A DNA stretch of 28,657 nt, taken from NCBI GenBank assembly GCA_002310095.1, contig DBYH01000017.1, positions 1 to 28,657 on the forward strand, read 5' to 3'. Below, piece by piece: positions 7,659 to 15,224 of the stretch. A program made the position numbers and the translations under genes. The stretch comes from Firmicutes bacterium UBA1191 (GTDB taxonomy: Bacteria > Bacillota > Clostridia > Peptostreptococcales > Anaerovoracaceae). The notes beneath the pieces were generated by a model, which saw only the letters and a list, made by a program, of their open reading frames with translations, did not search any database and was not told the origin of the DNA. The number at the start of each line of letters is the position of its first letter. Position 1 is the stretch's first letter.

Positions 7659-8357
7659 TTATAACAAGTGAGCCGCGATTATGCACCAGATCGGCGGAAC
7701 TATGAGCGCAGGAAGGAAGTTGACCGTCCTGCAGTCCTTGATTCCAAGTATGCCTATTCCCGACATGGCGATCAGGAATCCGCCGACTATGCCCAGCTCA
7801 CACATCATCGTGTCTGTAATGAAATTGCCCAGAAGCAGAGTGAGTCCGTATATGCCCCCCTGCCAGCAGAAGAGCACCGCCGCCGCCAGGCACATCCCCG
7901 CGCCGTAAGTCGTCGCCAGGACCATGGCGGTTACCAGGTCCAGAGTGGCGTTTGTGAACAGGAACGTGTGATCCTGATAGAGGGCGCTCTGCACAGGACC
8001 CAGTATGGACAGTGTTCCGATGCAGAAAAGCAGGCATCCCGTTACGATGCCCTCGCCGAGCCTGCCTTTGCCTTCGCCTTCGACGTCCCCCTTGCGTGTG
8101 GTGATCCTGTCCACCCTCTCCTGAAGTTTCAGAAGCGTTCCGACGGCGCCGCCCAGAGCGAGGCTCACGATGAACAGCACCGGATACTGGCTGTTCGGCA
8201 TGTTCTGTACAACAGCGTTTATTCCCAGTCCAAAAGCAGCCATTCCCATGGCTATGAACAGGGCTTCATTGATTCTCTCGCTTATTATCTTTTTGAAAAG
8301 TCCTCCAATGAGGCTGCCGACTATGATGGTGCCGACATTAACAAATGTGCCTATCAC
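7659..8357 (-). CDS. DUF554 family integral membrane protein
   Basis: A 232-residue hydrophobic protein with about six or seven membrane segments. It begins MIGTFVNVGTIIVGSLIGGL and contains FTNATLDLVTAMVLATTYGAG and GIVGGFLIAMSGIGILGIKD, which mark the DUF554 (YdfK/YqgA) family. A short charged loop near residues 78-100 (LQERVDRITTRKGDVEGEGK) is the only sizeable soluble part. The family is suspected to be a transporter but no substrate is known. The ATG overlaps the stop codon of the upstream YkvI-like gene by four bases, so the two are translated in a coupled way and may form a functional pair. Confidence 0.9.
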   Translation of the reverse strand: MIGTFVNVGTIIVGSLIGGLFKKIISERINEALFIAMGMAAFGLGINAVVQNMPNSQYPVLFIVSLALGGAVGTLLKLQERVDRITTRKGDVEGEGKGRLGEGIVTGCLLFCIGTLSILGPVQSALYQDHTFLFTNATLDLVTAMVLATTYGAGMCLAAAVLFCWQGGIYGLTLLLGNFITDTMMCELGIVGGFLIAMSGIGILGIKDCRTVNFLPALIVPPIWCIIAAHLL

Positions 8358-9430
8358 TTGTCCTTTTCTCCCGCGATTCTTCTGATACGCTTATATATTA
8401 CGCAGCCCGCGAAAATCAGGCCTATGTATCCAAGTACTGTATATATCTTTCCGACGAGAGCCGCGAATGGCAGCAGTCCCAGCAGAAATGCCGCAACGCA
8501 TACGCACGCCGCGAATATGCGGCTCTTTGCCGTCCCCTGCTCTACAAACTTCTCGCTGACCGTCCACAGCATGGCGCTGCAGGACGAGAAAATACCCATT
8601 ATGAGTATTATGCTGAACACCGCGCCCAGCGAATAGGATATCTTCTTCGTAAGGAACAGCGTCGGCACATCCTGCACCGCAGTCTGCCCTATGTCAGTAA
8701 GCATGGCACAGTTCATCAGCAGTATGGCGGCCATCAGAGCTATTGTCCCTATAATCGCGCCCCAGAAAGCCTCCTCAGCGCTGCCTGCCGATCTGCCCAG
8801 AGCCGAATAGTATTTTGATCCTCCGCACAGATTATACGATATGTACAGAAGACCGGAGAGCCACGGAAGCGGTACGGGCTGCTTGGCCTCCATCGCCTCA
8901 GGATAATCATTTACAAAGGCAAGACCGCTCCAGTCCCTGAATAATGTCACCACACCGATAACCACAACAAAGGCTATTATGGCAGGTCCTATGAATGACA
9001 CTACGCGGATGAACCTCTGAAAACCCGCTATATAGGCAATCAGCGCCGCGGCGGCCATTATGAGGGCTCCGACATAGTGGTTGAGCCCGTAGTACTCCTG
9101 AAGAGTCGCCCCCGCGCCGGAGATCAGTATGACCATTCCGGCGAACATACTGACAGGCAGAAACCAGTCGTAAAAGGTCCCGAGACGCTTTCCGCAAAAA
9201 TAGCGGAAGTGGCTCTCGTCACCGTTCTCGTAACCCGCCTGGAGTATCATGGGACCAATAATCAGGAATCCCGCCAGGTTCATTGCTATCAGTATAACAC
9301 TTGTGTATCCGTAGCTTGTGAAGAATTGGAGAATTTCCTGTCCTGTGGCGAATCCCGAGCCCATAACCCAGGCCACGTAGGCCCCCGCGATCTTTATGAC
9401 TGTTCTTTTGCTGGTTCTCATATCTTTCAT
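8354..9430 (-). CDS. YkvI-like membrane protein (APC/LeuT-fold type transporter)
   Basis: About 358 residues, nearly all hydrophobic, with around ten membrane helices. The first helix contains IKIAGAYVAWVMGSGFATGQEILQFF, whose interrupted GSGFATG segment is typical of LeuT-fold transporters and of the Bacillus YkvI family. This suggests a secondary transporter, substrate unknown. The start is unclear: candidates are TTG at 9442, ATG at 9430 and ATG at 9421, and none has a good ribosome site. The likely promoter puts the transcript start near 9440, leaving a leader of about 10-20 bases. The gene overlaps the DUF554 gene by four bases. Confidence 0.88.
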   Translation of the reverse strand: MKDMRTSKRTVIKIAGAYVAWVMGSGFATGQEILQFFTSYGYTSVILIAMNLAGFLIIGPMILQAGYENGDESHFRYFCGKRLGTFYDWFLPVSMFAGMVILISGAGATLQEYYGLNHYVGALIMAAAALIAYIAGFQRFIRVVSFIGPAIIAFVVVIGVVTLFRDWSGLAFVNDYPEAMEAKQPVPLPWLSGLLYISYNLCGGSKYYSALGRSAGSAEEAFWGAIIGTIALMAAILLMNCAMLTDIGQTAVQDVPTLFLTKKISYSLGAVFSIILIMGIFSSCSAMLWTVSEKFVEQGTAKSRIFAACVCVAAFLLGLLPFAALVGKIYTVLGYIGLIFAGCVIYKRIRRIAGEKDK

Positions 9431-9446
9431 ATTCTCACACAAGGTG

Positions 9447-9476
9447 ATGATAACATAAGGGGGCTGAATCTTTCAA
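9447..9476 (-). promoter_or_regulatory. Promoter for the YkvI-like / DUF554 genes
   Basis: Minus strand TTGAAA (9471-9476) and TATCAT (9447-9452) are 18 bases apart, and the -10 carries an upstream TG (TGTTATCAT). The -35 lies 10 bases from the -35 of the divergent rpmF promoter. Confidence 0.6.
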
Positions 9477-9486
9477 GAAATAACTG

Positions 9487-9516
9487 TTGACAAAACTTCC
9501 ATGCCGCGTGTATACT
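9487..9516 (+). promoter_or_regulatory. Strong sigma-A promoter for rpmF
   Basis: TTGACA (9487-9492) and TATACT (9511-9516) are 18 bases apart. The -35 is perfect and the -10 differs at one position, as expected for a ribosomal protein gene. Confidence 0.8.
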
Positions 9517-9527
9517 TTCAATGTTGC

Positions 9528-9610
9528 GACATACGGAGGTCCGTGTGTCTATGAATCATGAAATAATTCGCCGATGCCTTTCGGCGCAGGCGTGCTCATA
9601 ATCAGGCACG
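9528..9610 (+). promoter_or_regulatory. Structured leader of rpmF with three successive stem-loops
   Basis: Stem 1 pairs 9528-9536 with 9541-9549 (one G-U pair) and holds a GGAGGT at 9535-9540. Stem 2 pairs CGCCGA (9569-9574) with TCGGCG (9581-9586). Stem 3 pairs CGTGC (9591-9595) with GCACG (9606-9610), one base before the rpmF AAGGAGG. Stems 2 and 3 lie in or at the end of a small open frame. The layout suggests control of rpmF, but it matches no RNA family I know. Confidence 0.4.
9551..9601 (+). CDS. Possible 16-residue leader peptide upstream of rpmF
   Basis: An open frame MNHEIIRRCLSAQACS begins with ATG 10 bases after GGAGGT and ends 23 bases before the rpmF start. Its ribosome site is within the first leader stem-loop and its stop codon lies in the loop of the third. 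Translation would unfold stem 2 and perturb stem 3 next to the rpmF ribosome site, so it could couple translation. It may also be chance or a remnant of the yceD/ylbN gene that normally precedes rpmF; the sequence shows no recognisable YceD ending. Confidence 0.35.
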   Translation: MNHEIIRRCLSAQACS

Positions 9611-9624
9611 AAGGAGGTGTAACA

Positions 9625-9807
9625 ATGGCAGTACCTAAGAGAAGAACTTCAAAAGCAAAGACTCATCAGAGGAAGGCAGCCAACATGAAGAAGAAGGCTC
9701 CGGGACTTTCAATTTGCCCGCAGTGCCACGAACCGAAGCTTCCTCACAGAGTTTGCCCTAACTGCAACTACTATGATGGCAAAGACATCATGGGAACTGA
9801 AGCGTAA
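9625..9807 (+). CDS. rpmF: 50S ribosomal protein L32
   Basis: A 60-residue protein beginning MAVPKRRTSKAKTHQRKAAN, the standard L32 start, with a zinc ribbon of two Cys pairs (CPQC at 31-34, CPNC at 44-47). It is a structural protein of the large ribosomal subunit. AAGGAGG precedes the ATG; an in-frame upstream ATG at 9574 has no ribosome site and lies inside the structured leader, so it is rejected. It has its own strong promoter and a terminator. In many Firmicutes a DUF177 gene (yceD/ylbN) lies directly upstream; here it is absent, while tmcAL (ylbM), the usual next neighbour, is about 2.6 kb away on the other strand. Confidence 0.97.
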   Translation: MAVPKRRTSKAKTHQRKAANMKKKAPGLSICPQCHEPKLPHRVCPNCNYYDGKDIMGTEA

Positions 9808-9829
9808 GGAAACAAAAATTTGCAAGAAA

Positions 9830-9855
9830 AAAGAGCACCTTTCGGTGCTCTTTTT
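9830..9855. terminator. Bidirectional intrinsic terminator between rpmF and asd
   Basis: AAAGAGCACC (9830-9839) pairs with GGTGCTCTTT (9844-9853) around a TTTC loop. A T-run follows on the plus strand and a run of A precedes the stem, giving a U-tract on the minus strand too. It serves the two convergent genes. Confidence 0.88.
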
Positions 9856-9864
9856 GTTATGTTT

Positions 9865-10872
9865 TTAGTCCGGCAGCTGCTCCAGGAGCTTCTCCGCGAT
9901 CTGTACGGCGTTGGTGGCCGCGCCCTTGCGGATGTTGTCCGCGACGACCCAGATGTTGATGCCGTTGTCCACGGAGTAGTCCCTTCTGATCCTGCCCACG
10001 TAAACCTCATCCGTTCCCGCGGCGTCAAGGGCCAGCGGATAAACATTGTTCTCCACATCGTCCTGAACGATGAGTCCCGGGAACTGTCTGAAGCACTCGA
10101 CCACATCCTCGAGTTCGAAAGGCTTTTCGAGTTCGATGTTGATGGATTCGCTGTGTGAATCGAAAACAGGCACGCGAACAGTAGTGGCAGTGACTTTGAT
10201 GTCATCGTCGTGAAGGATCTTGTGTGTCTCGTTGATCATCTTCATCTCTTCCTTGGTGTACCCGTTCTCCAGGAACACGTCAATGTGCGGAAGGCAGTTG
10301 CCCGCGATCGGATGAGCATAAGCCTGCAGATCCTCGTTGTTTCCTGCCAGGCCGTTCTTAAGGTCGTTGATGCCTTTGACGCCCGAGCCTGATACAGCCT
10401 GGTAAGTCGAATATACTATCCTCTTGATTCCGTACTTGTCCTGGAGCGGTTTCAGTGCCACCATGGCCTGGATCGTCGAACAGTTCGGGTTGGCGATGAT
10501 GCCCTTGTTCCAGGCGATGTCCTCAGGGTTTACCTCAGGCACCACCAGAGGAACGTCGTCATACATTCTCCACTGGCTGCTGTTGTCCACTACGGTGACT
10601 CCCTTCGAGGCCGCGATCGGCGCGAACTTTGCGCTGGTGCCGCCGCCTGCCGAGAACAGGGCGATGTCGATCGGTTTGTCGAATGAGTGCTCGGTAAGCT
10701 CTTCAACGACATATTCCTTGCCTTTGAATGTGAGCTTCTTGCCCGCCGACTTGGCTGACGCCATCATGTAAATGTTCTCGAAAGGGAAATCCCTCTCTTC
10801 AAGTACTTTCAGGAAAGTCGATCCTACGACTCCCGTTGCTCCTACTACTGCTATGTTTGGTTTTCTCTTCAT
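9865..10872 (-). CDS. asd: Aspartate-semialdehyde dehydrogenase
   Basis: Reduces L-aspartyl phosphate to aspartate semialdehyde with NADPH, the branch step to lysine/diaminopimelate, threonine and methionine. The 335 residues match the bacterial family. Visible marks are the nucleotide-binding VVGATGVVGSTF (9-20), FSAGGGTSAKFAPIA, and the catalytic cysteine C131 in IIANPNCSTIQ; VPVFDSHSESINIE carries the conserved His. The ribosome site is weak (AGAGGT 13 bases upstream). The gene lies 33 bases after ackA with no terminator between, so it is probably co-transcribed, and it supplies the same homoserine branch used by metA and metY. Confidence 0.96.
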   Translation of the reverse strand: MKRKPNIAVVGATGVVGSTFLKVLEERDFPFENIYMMASAKSAGKKLTFKGKEYVVEELTEHSFDKPIDIALFSAGGGTSAKFAPIAASKGVTVVDNSSQWRMYDDVPLVVPEVNPEDIAWNKGIIANPNCSTIQAMVALKPLQDKYGIKRIVYSTYQAVSGSGVKGINDLKNGLAGNNEDLQAYAHPIAGNCLPHIDVFLENGYTKEEMKMINETHKILHDDDIKVTATTVRVPVFDSHSESINIELEKPFELEDVVECFRQFPGLIVQDDVENNVYPLALDAAGTDEVYVGRIRRDYSVDNGINIWVVADNIRKGAATNAVQIAEKLLEQLPD

Positions 10873-10905
10873 TTACTCTTACTTTTACCTCTTTGTGTCA
10901 GTTTA

Positions 10906-12111
10906 TTATTTCATCTTGCCCGTTACGATGGCCAGAGTATCTCTTGCTATCATCAGCTCCTCGTTGGTCGGGATGAGGATGAGCTTGACTCTTGAATCGT
11001 CTCTGGAGATGATCGTCTCTTTTCCTCTGATTCTGTTCTTTACGACGTCCAGCTTGATGCCCAGGTTGCCCAGGTCGTTGCAGATGATGTCTCTCATGCC
11101 GATGTCGTTCTCGCCTACGCCCGCTGTGAATACGATGGCGTCGCAGCCGTTCATCTCAGCGATGTAAGCTCCGATGTAGAATCTTACCTTGTGGGCGAAT
11201 ACCTTCAGGGCCAGCAGAGCTCTCTCGTTTCCTTCCTCAGCCGCTGCTTCAAGGTCTCTGAAGTCGCTGGATACTCCGGAGATGCCCAGAACGCCTGATT
11301 TCTTGTTCAGGATCTCATTGGCTACACCCTGATCCAGATTCTCGACCTGTCTCATGTAAGTTACGATGGCCGGGTCGATATCGCCTGATCTTGTTCCCAT
11401 TACGAGTCCCTCAAGCGGAGTGAATCCCATTGAAGTGTCGATGCACTTGCCTCTCTTGATGGCCGATACTGACGCGCCGTTGCCCAGGTGGCAGGTGATC
11501 AGCTTCAGGTCGTCCAGGTTGACGTTCAGGATGTCTGCCGCTCTTTCCGCAACGTACTTGTGGGAAGTTCCGTGGAAGCCGTATCTTCTGATGCCGTGCT
11601 TTGTGTAGAACTCGTACGGAATCGCGTATATGTATGATTCAGGAGGCATTGTCTGGTGGAACGCCGTATCGAAAACGCCTACCATCGGAGTTCCCGGCAT
11701 GAGTTCCTGACAGGCCGCGATACCGAGAAGGTTCGGTGGGTTGTGGAGCGGGGCCAGCGGAGTACACTCTTCCAGAGCCTTGATGACTTCGTCAGTGATG
11801 AGCACTGATCTGGCGAACTTCTCGCCCGCGTGCACTACTCTGTGACCTACTGCTCCGATTTCGCTCATGTCTTTTACAACGCCGTGATCAGCGTCCTGAA
11901 TGGCGTCGAGAACATGACCGATCGCGTCCTTGTGGTTCTCCATAGGAACTTCCAGCACAAACTTGTCCATTCCTGTCTTCTCGTGAGTGATCACTGATCC
12001 GTCCATGCCGATTCTTTCGACGAGACCCTTGCACTCCAGCGTCTCATTCTGCATGTCGAGTACCTGATACTTCAGTGAAGAACTGCCGCAGTTGATAACT
12101 AATACTTTCAT
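10906..12111 (-). CDS. ackA: Acetate kinase
   Basis: Interconverts acetyl phosphate plus ADP with acetate plus ATP, the energy-yielding end of acetate fermentation. All key residues sit at the textbook positions: Asn7 in VINCGSSSLKY, Arg91 in GHRVVHAGE, Asp148 in GVFDTAFHQ, His180 in YGFHGTSHKYV and Arg241 in MGTRSGDIDPA; HLGNGAS at 208-214 is the phosphate loop. Length 401 is typical. AGGAGG precedes the ATG and a consensus -10 lies about 60 bases upstream. No phosphotransacetylase gene is in the window. The neighbour tmcAL encodes an acetate-using tRNA enzyme. Confidence 0.98.
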   Translation of the reverse strand: MKVLVINCGSSSLKYQVLDMQNETLECKGLVERIGMDGSVITHEKTGMDKFVLEVPMENHKDAIGHVLDAIQDADHGVVKDMSEIGAVGHRVVHAGEKFARSVLITDEVIKALEECTPLAPLHNPPNLLGIAACQELMPGTPMVGVFDTAFHQTMPPESYIYAIPYEFYTKHGIRRYGFHGTSHKYVAERAADILNVNLDDLKLITCHLGNGASVSAIKRGKCIDTSMGFTPLEGLVMGTRSGDIDPAIVTYMRQVENLDQGVANEILNKKSGVLGISGVSSDFRDLEAAAEEGNERALLALKVFAHKVRFYIGAYIAEMNGCDAIVFTAGVGENDIGMRDIICNDLGNLGIKLDVVKNRIRGKETIISRDDSRVKLILIPTNEELMIARDTLAIVTGKMK

Positions 12112-12152
12112 TATAGGTTTCCTCCTGTGATCATAGTCTGGTTTAAAATAAC

Positions 12153-12178
12153 TGTGCGAAAGCGCACAAAATATTATA
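12153..12178 (-). promoter_or_regulatory. ackA promoter -10 and leader stem-loop
   Basis: The minus strand has a perfect TATAAT (12173-12178); the -35 region is weak (GCAACA 16 bases upstream). Just downstream, TGTGCG (12153-12158) pairs with CGCACA (12163-12168) around a 4-base loop, giving a stem-loop at the very 5' end of the ackA transcript that may protect it. Confidence 0.55.
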
Positions 12179-12182
12179 CCAC

Positions 12183-12212
12183 AAAAAACCGCTCTGTTGC
12201 CCCGCCGGGAGC
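12183..12212 (-). terminator. Weak candidate terminator after tmcAL
   Basis: On the minus strand GCTC (12209-12212) can pair with GAGC (12191-12194), followed by GG and then TTTTTT (12183-12188). The stem is short and the loop long, and the U-tract overlaps the -35 to -10 spacer of the ackA promoter, so read-through into ackA is plausible. Confidence 0.35.
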
Positions 12213-12217
12213 ATTTT

Positions 12218-13420
12218 TTATTCTATATACGGGCTTGTTACCCTGTCTGACGCGGAATAGATGTCCCTGCCGCAGAGAAGATTGTAAATATCCGCCGCCG
12301 TTTCGTCCAGTTTCAGCATCTGCCTGTCAACGCTGGCGAGTCCCTTCTCCTCTCTGTTCATGTTGGTCACGATGGCGAATTCGCTCTCCCTGCGCTCTCT
12401 CATGAACCTTCTGCCGGCCTCATTGGCTGCCAGGAGTCTTCCCGCTCCCGGCGTACCCGATATCAGCAGGTCAGCTTCCTTCCAGCTAAGCCCCACCAGT
12501 ATGTTAGTCAAGGCCCGTCTGATGGTTGCGCCTGTATATCTCCTGGAAGTCAGTGCCGAGACCAGTCCGTCGGCATCCGATGCCGTCTTGATCTCGCGGA
12601 TGATGCTGTTCTCAAGACCCTCTCCCACTCCGCAGATTCGGCTCAGGTCTTCAGGAGCGCTCCTGAGCACAGTGCCCTTCAGAAGCTGCAGATACTTATC
12701 AGATACAGCCTTCACATCTCCAAATGCAGCCTCGCCCGGAATGTACGAACTCACGTCGGCGCCCTCTCTTATCATATCTCTAATGGCTCCCGCTCCCGCG
12801 AAGGCCGAGTCGGTCGCCGAAGCATCGTCATACCCGCTTCCGTATCTCTTCACCGGCAGATCCTCTATCAAAGCGCCCTCTCCGCGCCAGTACGCGATGC
12901 GCTTCAGGTACTCGAGAGCCAGGATGTTGTTAGGCTCAAGCAAAAGCAGTCCGGCCTCTTCCCCGGCAATCTGTGATACAGCCAGCTCGTATGCCTTTGC
13001 GCCTGAAAGACCGTCCTTCATATAGGTGTTTCTGGCCTCGCTTATGGCCTCGTCCTCGGAAACAAGAACCCGGGCCAGCTCTCTCAGCCTGTCCGGATCC
13101 TCCGCCTCGCAGCCGAAGGATAAGCAGTCCGCGCCAAGCCTGACTAGCATGTCAACGGCTCCCGACGCGAACACAGACGCCCTGCTGCACGCGAAAACAT
13201 AAGGCAGCTCGATTATGAGATCGGCGCCTCCCGGCGCCGTTACTGCTGCCTTTGCCCGGTCCCACTTACCCTGAACTGCCGGCTCGCCTCTCTGTGTGAA
13301 ATCGCCGCTCATTACGGCAATCACACAGTCTGCGCCGGTCAGCTCACGGGTCCTGCATATGTGATAAGCGTGCCCGTTGTGGAATGGATTGTATTCAGCT
13401 GTTATACCTACGGTTTTCAT
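12218..13420 (-). CDS. tmcAL: tRNA(Met) cytidine acetate ligase
   Basis: The N-terminus VGITAEYNPFHNGHAYH (4-20) is the nucleotidyltransferase-type motif of the TmcAL (YlbM) family, and AVMSGDFTQRGEPA and ELPYVFACSRASVFASGAV continue the match; 400 residues is the usual length. TmcAL activates acetate with ATP and acetylates C34 of elongator tRNA(Met). This gives a functional tie with the following ackA gene, which produces or consumes acetate. No Shine-Dalgarno sequence precedes the ATG, which is unusual among genes here; the upstream gene's terminator ends only 27 bases before the start. A TTGACA at 13444-13449 is placed 24-29 bases before the ATG but has no fitting -10. Confidence 0.93.
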   Translation of the reverse strand: MKTVGITAEYNPFHNGHAYHICRTRELTGADCVIAVMSGDFTQRGEPAVQGKWDRAKAAVTAPGGADLIIELPYVFACSRASVFASGAVDMLVRLGADCLSFGCEAEDPDRLRELARVLVSEDEAISEARNTYMKDGLSGAKAYELAVSQIAGEEAGLLLLEPNNILALEYLKRIAYWRGEGALIEDLPVKRYGSGYDDASATDSAFAGAGAIRDMIREGADVSSYIPGEAAFGDVKAVSDKYLQLLKGTVLRSAPEDLSRICGVGEGLENSIIREIKTASDADGLVSALTSRRYTGATIRRALTNILVGLSWKEADLLISGTPGAGRLLAANEAGRRFMRERRESEFAIVTNMNREEKGLASVDRQMLKLDETAADIYNLLCGRDIYSASDRVTSPYIE

Positions 13421-13447
13421 ATCTGCGATTCAGCATTTGCGCCTGTC

Positions 13448-13481
13448 AAAAAAATGTGCCAGAGCGTAAATCCCTGGCACA
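13448..13481 (-). terminator. Intrinsic terminator after the coiled-coil protein gene
   Basis: TGTGCCAG (13455-13462) pairs with CTGGCACA (13474-13481) around an 11-base loop, and the minus strand continues with seven T (13448-13454). It closes the rpmB-side gene group (asp23 to the coiled-coil gene). Confidence 0.85.
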
Positions 13482-13501
13482 TCCTATTTCTAAAGCTATT
13501 A

Positions 13502-14095
13502 CTAGTCTTCGTCTTCTCCTTCAACCGGCATGTCCATATCCGGAAGCGGCTTTGAATACTCAGGCTGAGCGTCGGCGCTCAGCTGAGCCTTGTAGGCCAT
13601 CTCCTGAAGCTCGCCTCTGTTGGCCGCCAGAGCAGCGTTTATCTCCTCGAACGCCTTCTCTATGCTGCCGAACATCTCGCCGAAGTAAATGGAGTTCAGG
13701 TGCTCCATCTTGCCCTGGAAATTGTAGAGTATGCCGTCGAGGTACTCATAGGTTCCGACCTTGAGCTGCTTGGCCGTCTCCTCTGTAACGTTCATCAGTT
13801 CATCGGCTCTCAGTTTTGACTGAACCGTGATGTCATTGCTCTCGACCAGATTCTCCGCCTGCTTCTGGGCGTCGGCTATAATCTGCTCGTACTGATTCTT
13901 CGCCTCGGTCATGATCCTCTCACGCTCATTCTTGATCCACTGAGCCTGCTGGATCTCGTCAGGAAGCTCTGATCTGATCTCTCTTACTATTTCGAGCAGC
14001 TCCTCCGAGTCAATCATGATCTTGCCTGTCAGCGGAAATCCTGCCGCTGTATCGACTATCTCTTCGATTTCTTCAAGTAATTCCAAAACTCTCAT
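13502..14095 (-). CDS. Coiled-coil protein resembling ATP synthase B-type stalks (function unknown)
   Basis: A 197-residue soluble, highly charged protein. It starts MRVLELLEEIEEIVDTAAG, a helical segment, and residues about 45-105 (WIKNERERIMTEAKNQYEQI and following) form a long coiled coil like the B/E stalk subunits of rotary ATPases; such proteins are often labelled ATPase only for that reason. A second helical region follows and the tail is acidic (MDMPVEGEDED). No nucleotide-binding motif or membrane segment is present. GGGAGG eight bases before the ATG at 14095 fixes the start; the frame extends six codons further upstream to a TTG without support. It lies 23 bases after coaD and ends at a good terminator. 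No specific function can be assigned. Confidence 0.82.
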   Translation of the reverse strand: MRVLELLEEIEEIVDTAAGFPLTGKIMIDSEELLEIVREIRSELPDEIQQAQWIKNERERIMTEAKNQYEQIIADAQKQAENLVESNDITVQSKLRADELMNVTEETAKQLKVGTYEYLDGILYNFQGKMEHLNSIYFGEMFGSIEKAFEEINAALAANRGELQEMAYKAQLSADAQPEYSKPLPDMDMPVEGEDED

Positions 14096-14118
14096 TCGTG
14101 TCCTCCCTGACAAAAAGT

Positions 14119-14592
14119 TTATCTGACCATTCTTTTAAGAATCTCATCCGGAACAAGTCCGTCTATGCAACCCCCGAGCGAGTAAACTTCTTTTATCATG
14201 CTCGAGCTTAAGAACGAATACTGCGGATCCGTCATCAGGAAGACTGTTTCAACGGATTCGTTGAACAGTCTGGCGTTCATCTGGGCCATCTGGATCTCAT
14301 ACTCGAAATCTGTCGTAGCTCTGAGTCCTCTTACGACCACGTCGAAGCCCTTCCTGTTGACATAATCAGCAAGCAGCCCGGAGAAATGGTCCACTTTGAC
14401 GTTTTTCAGGTCTTTCAGCGCCGCTTTGAGCATGTCCTCCCTTTCCTCAAGGGAAAACATGGCCTCCTTCGCCGGATTCGAAATGACGCCGATCGTCAGC
14501 TCATCATACAGCTTCGCCGCCCTGCAGATAATGTTCATATGTCCCATCGTCAGAGGATCGAATGAGCCTGAATATAGAGCTTTTGTCTTCAT
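14119..14592 (-). CDS. coaD: Phosphopantetheine adenylyltransferase
   Basis: Transfers AMP from ATP to 4'-phosphopantetheine, the fourth step of coenzyme A synthesis. The 157-residue protein has the nucleotidyltransferase motifs GSFDPLTMGH (9-18, with the T/HxGH signature TMGH), VVRGLRATTDFEYE and the C-terminal YSFLSSSMIKEV, the equivalent of ISSTxVRE. AGGAGG followed by AATTCT precedes the ATG at 14592; the longer frame adds 12 unsupported residues. It follows rsmD, the usual neighbour in Gram-positive genomes and in E. coli. Confidence 0.97.
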   Translation of the reverse strand: MKTKALYSGSFDPLTMGHMNIICRAAKLYDELTIGVISNPAKEAMFSLEEREDMLKAALKDLKNVKVDHFSGLLADYVNRKGFDVVVRGLRATTDFEYEIQMAQMNARLFNESVETVFLMTDPQYSFLSSSMIKEVYSLGGCIDGLVPDEILKRMVR

Positions 14593-14647
14593 AGAATTCC
14601 TCCTGCAGCTACTAAAAGATTCTAACATAGTTAATTTTATAAATCAA

Positions 14648-15214
14648 CTATATATTGTTGTAAATCGAAAGCTTCACCACACCATATCGTCTTTCCTTGG
14701 TCCTGGTGAAACCGTGGAGAACCTCCGGAAGCTCCTCCTGTTTTCTGTGCTCCGCGACGATGATCCCATCCTCCGCCAGAATGCCTCCTTCAGAAATGAG
14801 TTCGAAGGCTTTCTCCGTGTATCCGGCATCGTAAGGAGGGTCAAGAAGTATTATGTCGAATGGCTCCTCGAGCCCGTCTTCTATCCTGCGGGCCAGGTTT
14901 TTGAGAACCTTGGTGTAGTCGCCGGCGGCCACTCTCGTGGGTTCCTCGATATTGCAGTGGTCTATGTTGGATCTTATGAGGTCAAGGCTCTTCCTGGACA
15001 CGTCAGCGAAGACACAGTAGGACGCTCCCCTGCTCAGGGCTTCAATGCCCAGTCCCCCAGTCCCGGCGAAAAGGTCCAGAACCCTTGCTCCGTATATGTC
15101 GTTGGTGAGTATGCTGAAGAGAGCCTCCTTGGCTTTGTCCGTCGTAGGCCTCACATTGTAGTCGTCAGGAGAATTGAGCTTCCTGCCTTTGTATTTGCCC
15201 GCAATGACTCTCAT
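14648..15214 (-). CDS. rsmD: 16S rRNA (guanine(966)-N2)-methyltransferase
   Basis: Methylates G966 of 16S rRNA using S-adenosylmethionine during small-subunit assembly. The 188 residues begin MRVIAGKYKGRKL and carry VRPTTDKAKEALFSIL, the SAM-binding DLFAGTGGLGIEALSRGA (47-64) and the catalytic DPPY (125-128), all characteristic of RsmD. It starts 10 bases after recG and precedes coaD by 55 bases, a widespread arrangement. Confidence 0.96.
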   Translation of the reverse strand: MRVIAGKYKGRKLNSPDDYNVRPTTDKAKEALFSILTNDIYGARVLDLFAGTGGLGIEALSRGASYCVFADVSRKSLDLIRSNIDHCNIEEPTRVAAGDYTKVLKNLARRIEDGLEEPFDIILLDPPYDAGYTEKAFELISEGGILAEDGIIVAEHRKQEELPEVLHGFTRTKERRYGVVKLSIYNNI

Positions 15215-15224
15215 TACTGCCCTC

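Noticed and set aside
9574..9624. N-terminal extension of rpmF from an ATG at 9574
   Set aside because: L32 always starts MAVPKRR; the AAGGAGG sits at the 9625 ATG and the upstream ATG lies inside a leader stem-loop.
13421..13449. TTGACA as the -35 of a tmcAL promoter
   Set aside because: At 16-18 bases downstream there is only GCAGAT or similar, abutting the ATG; the TTGACA is formed partly by the preceding terminator's U-tract.
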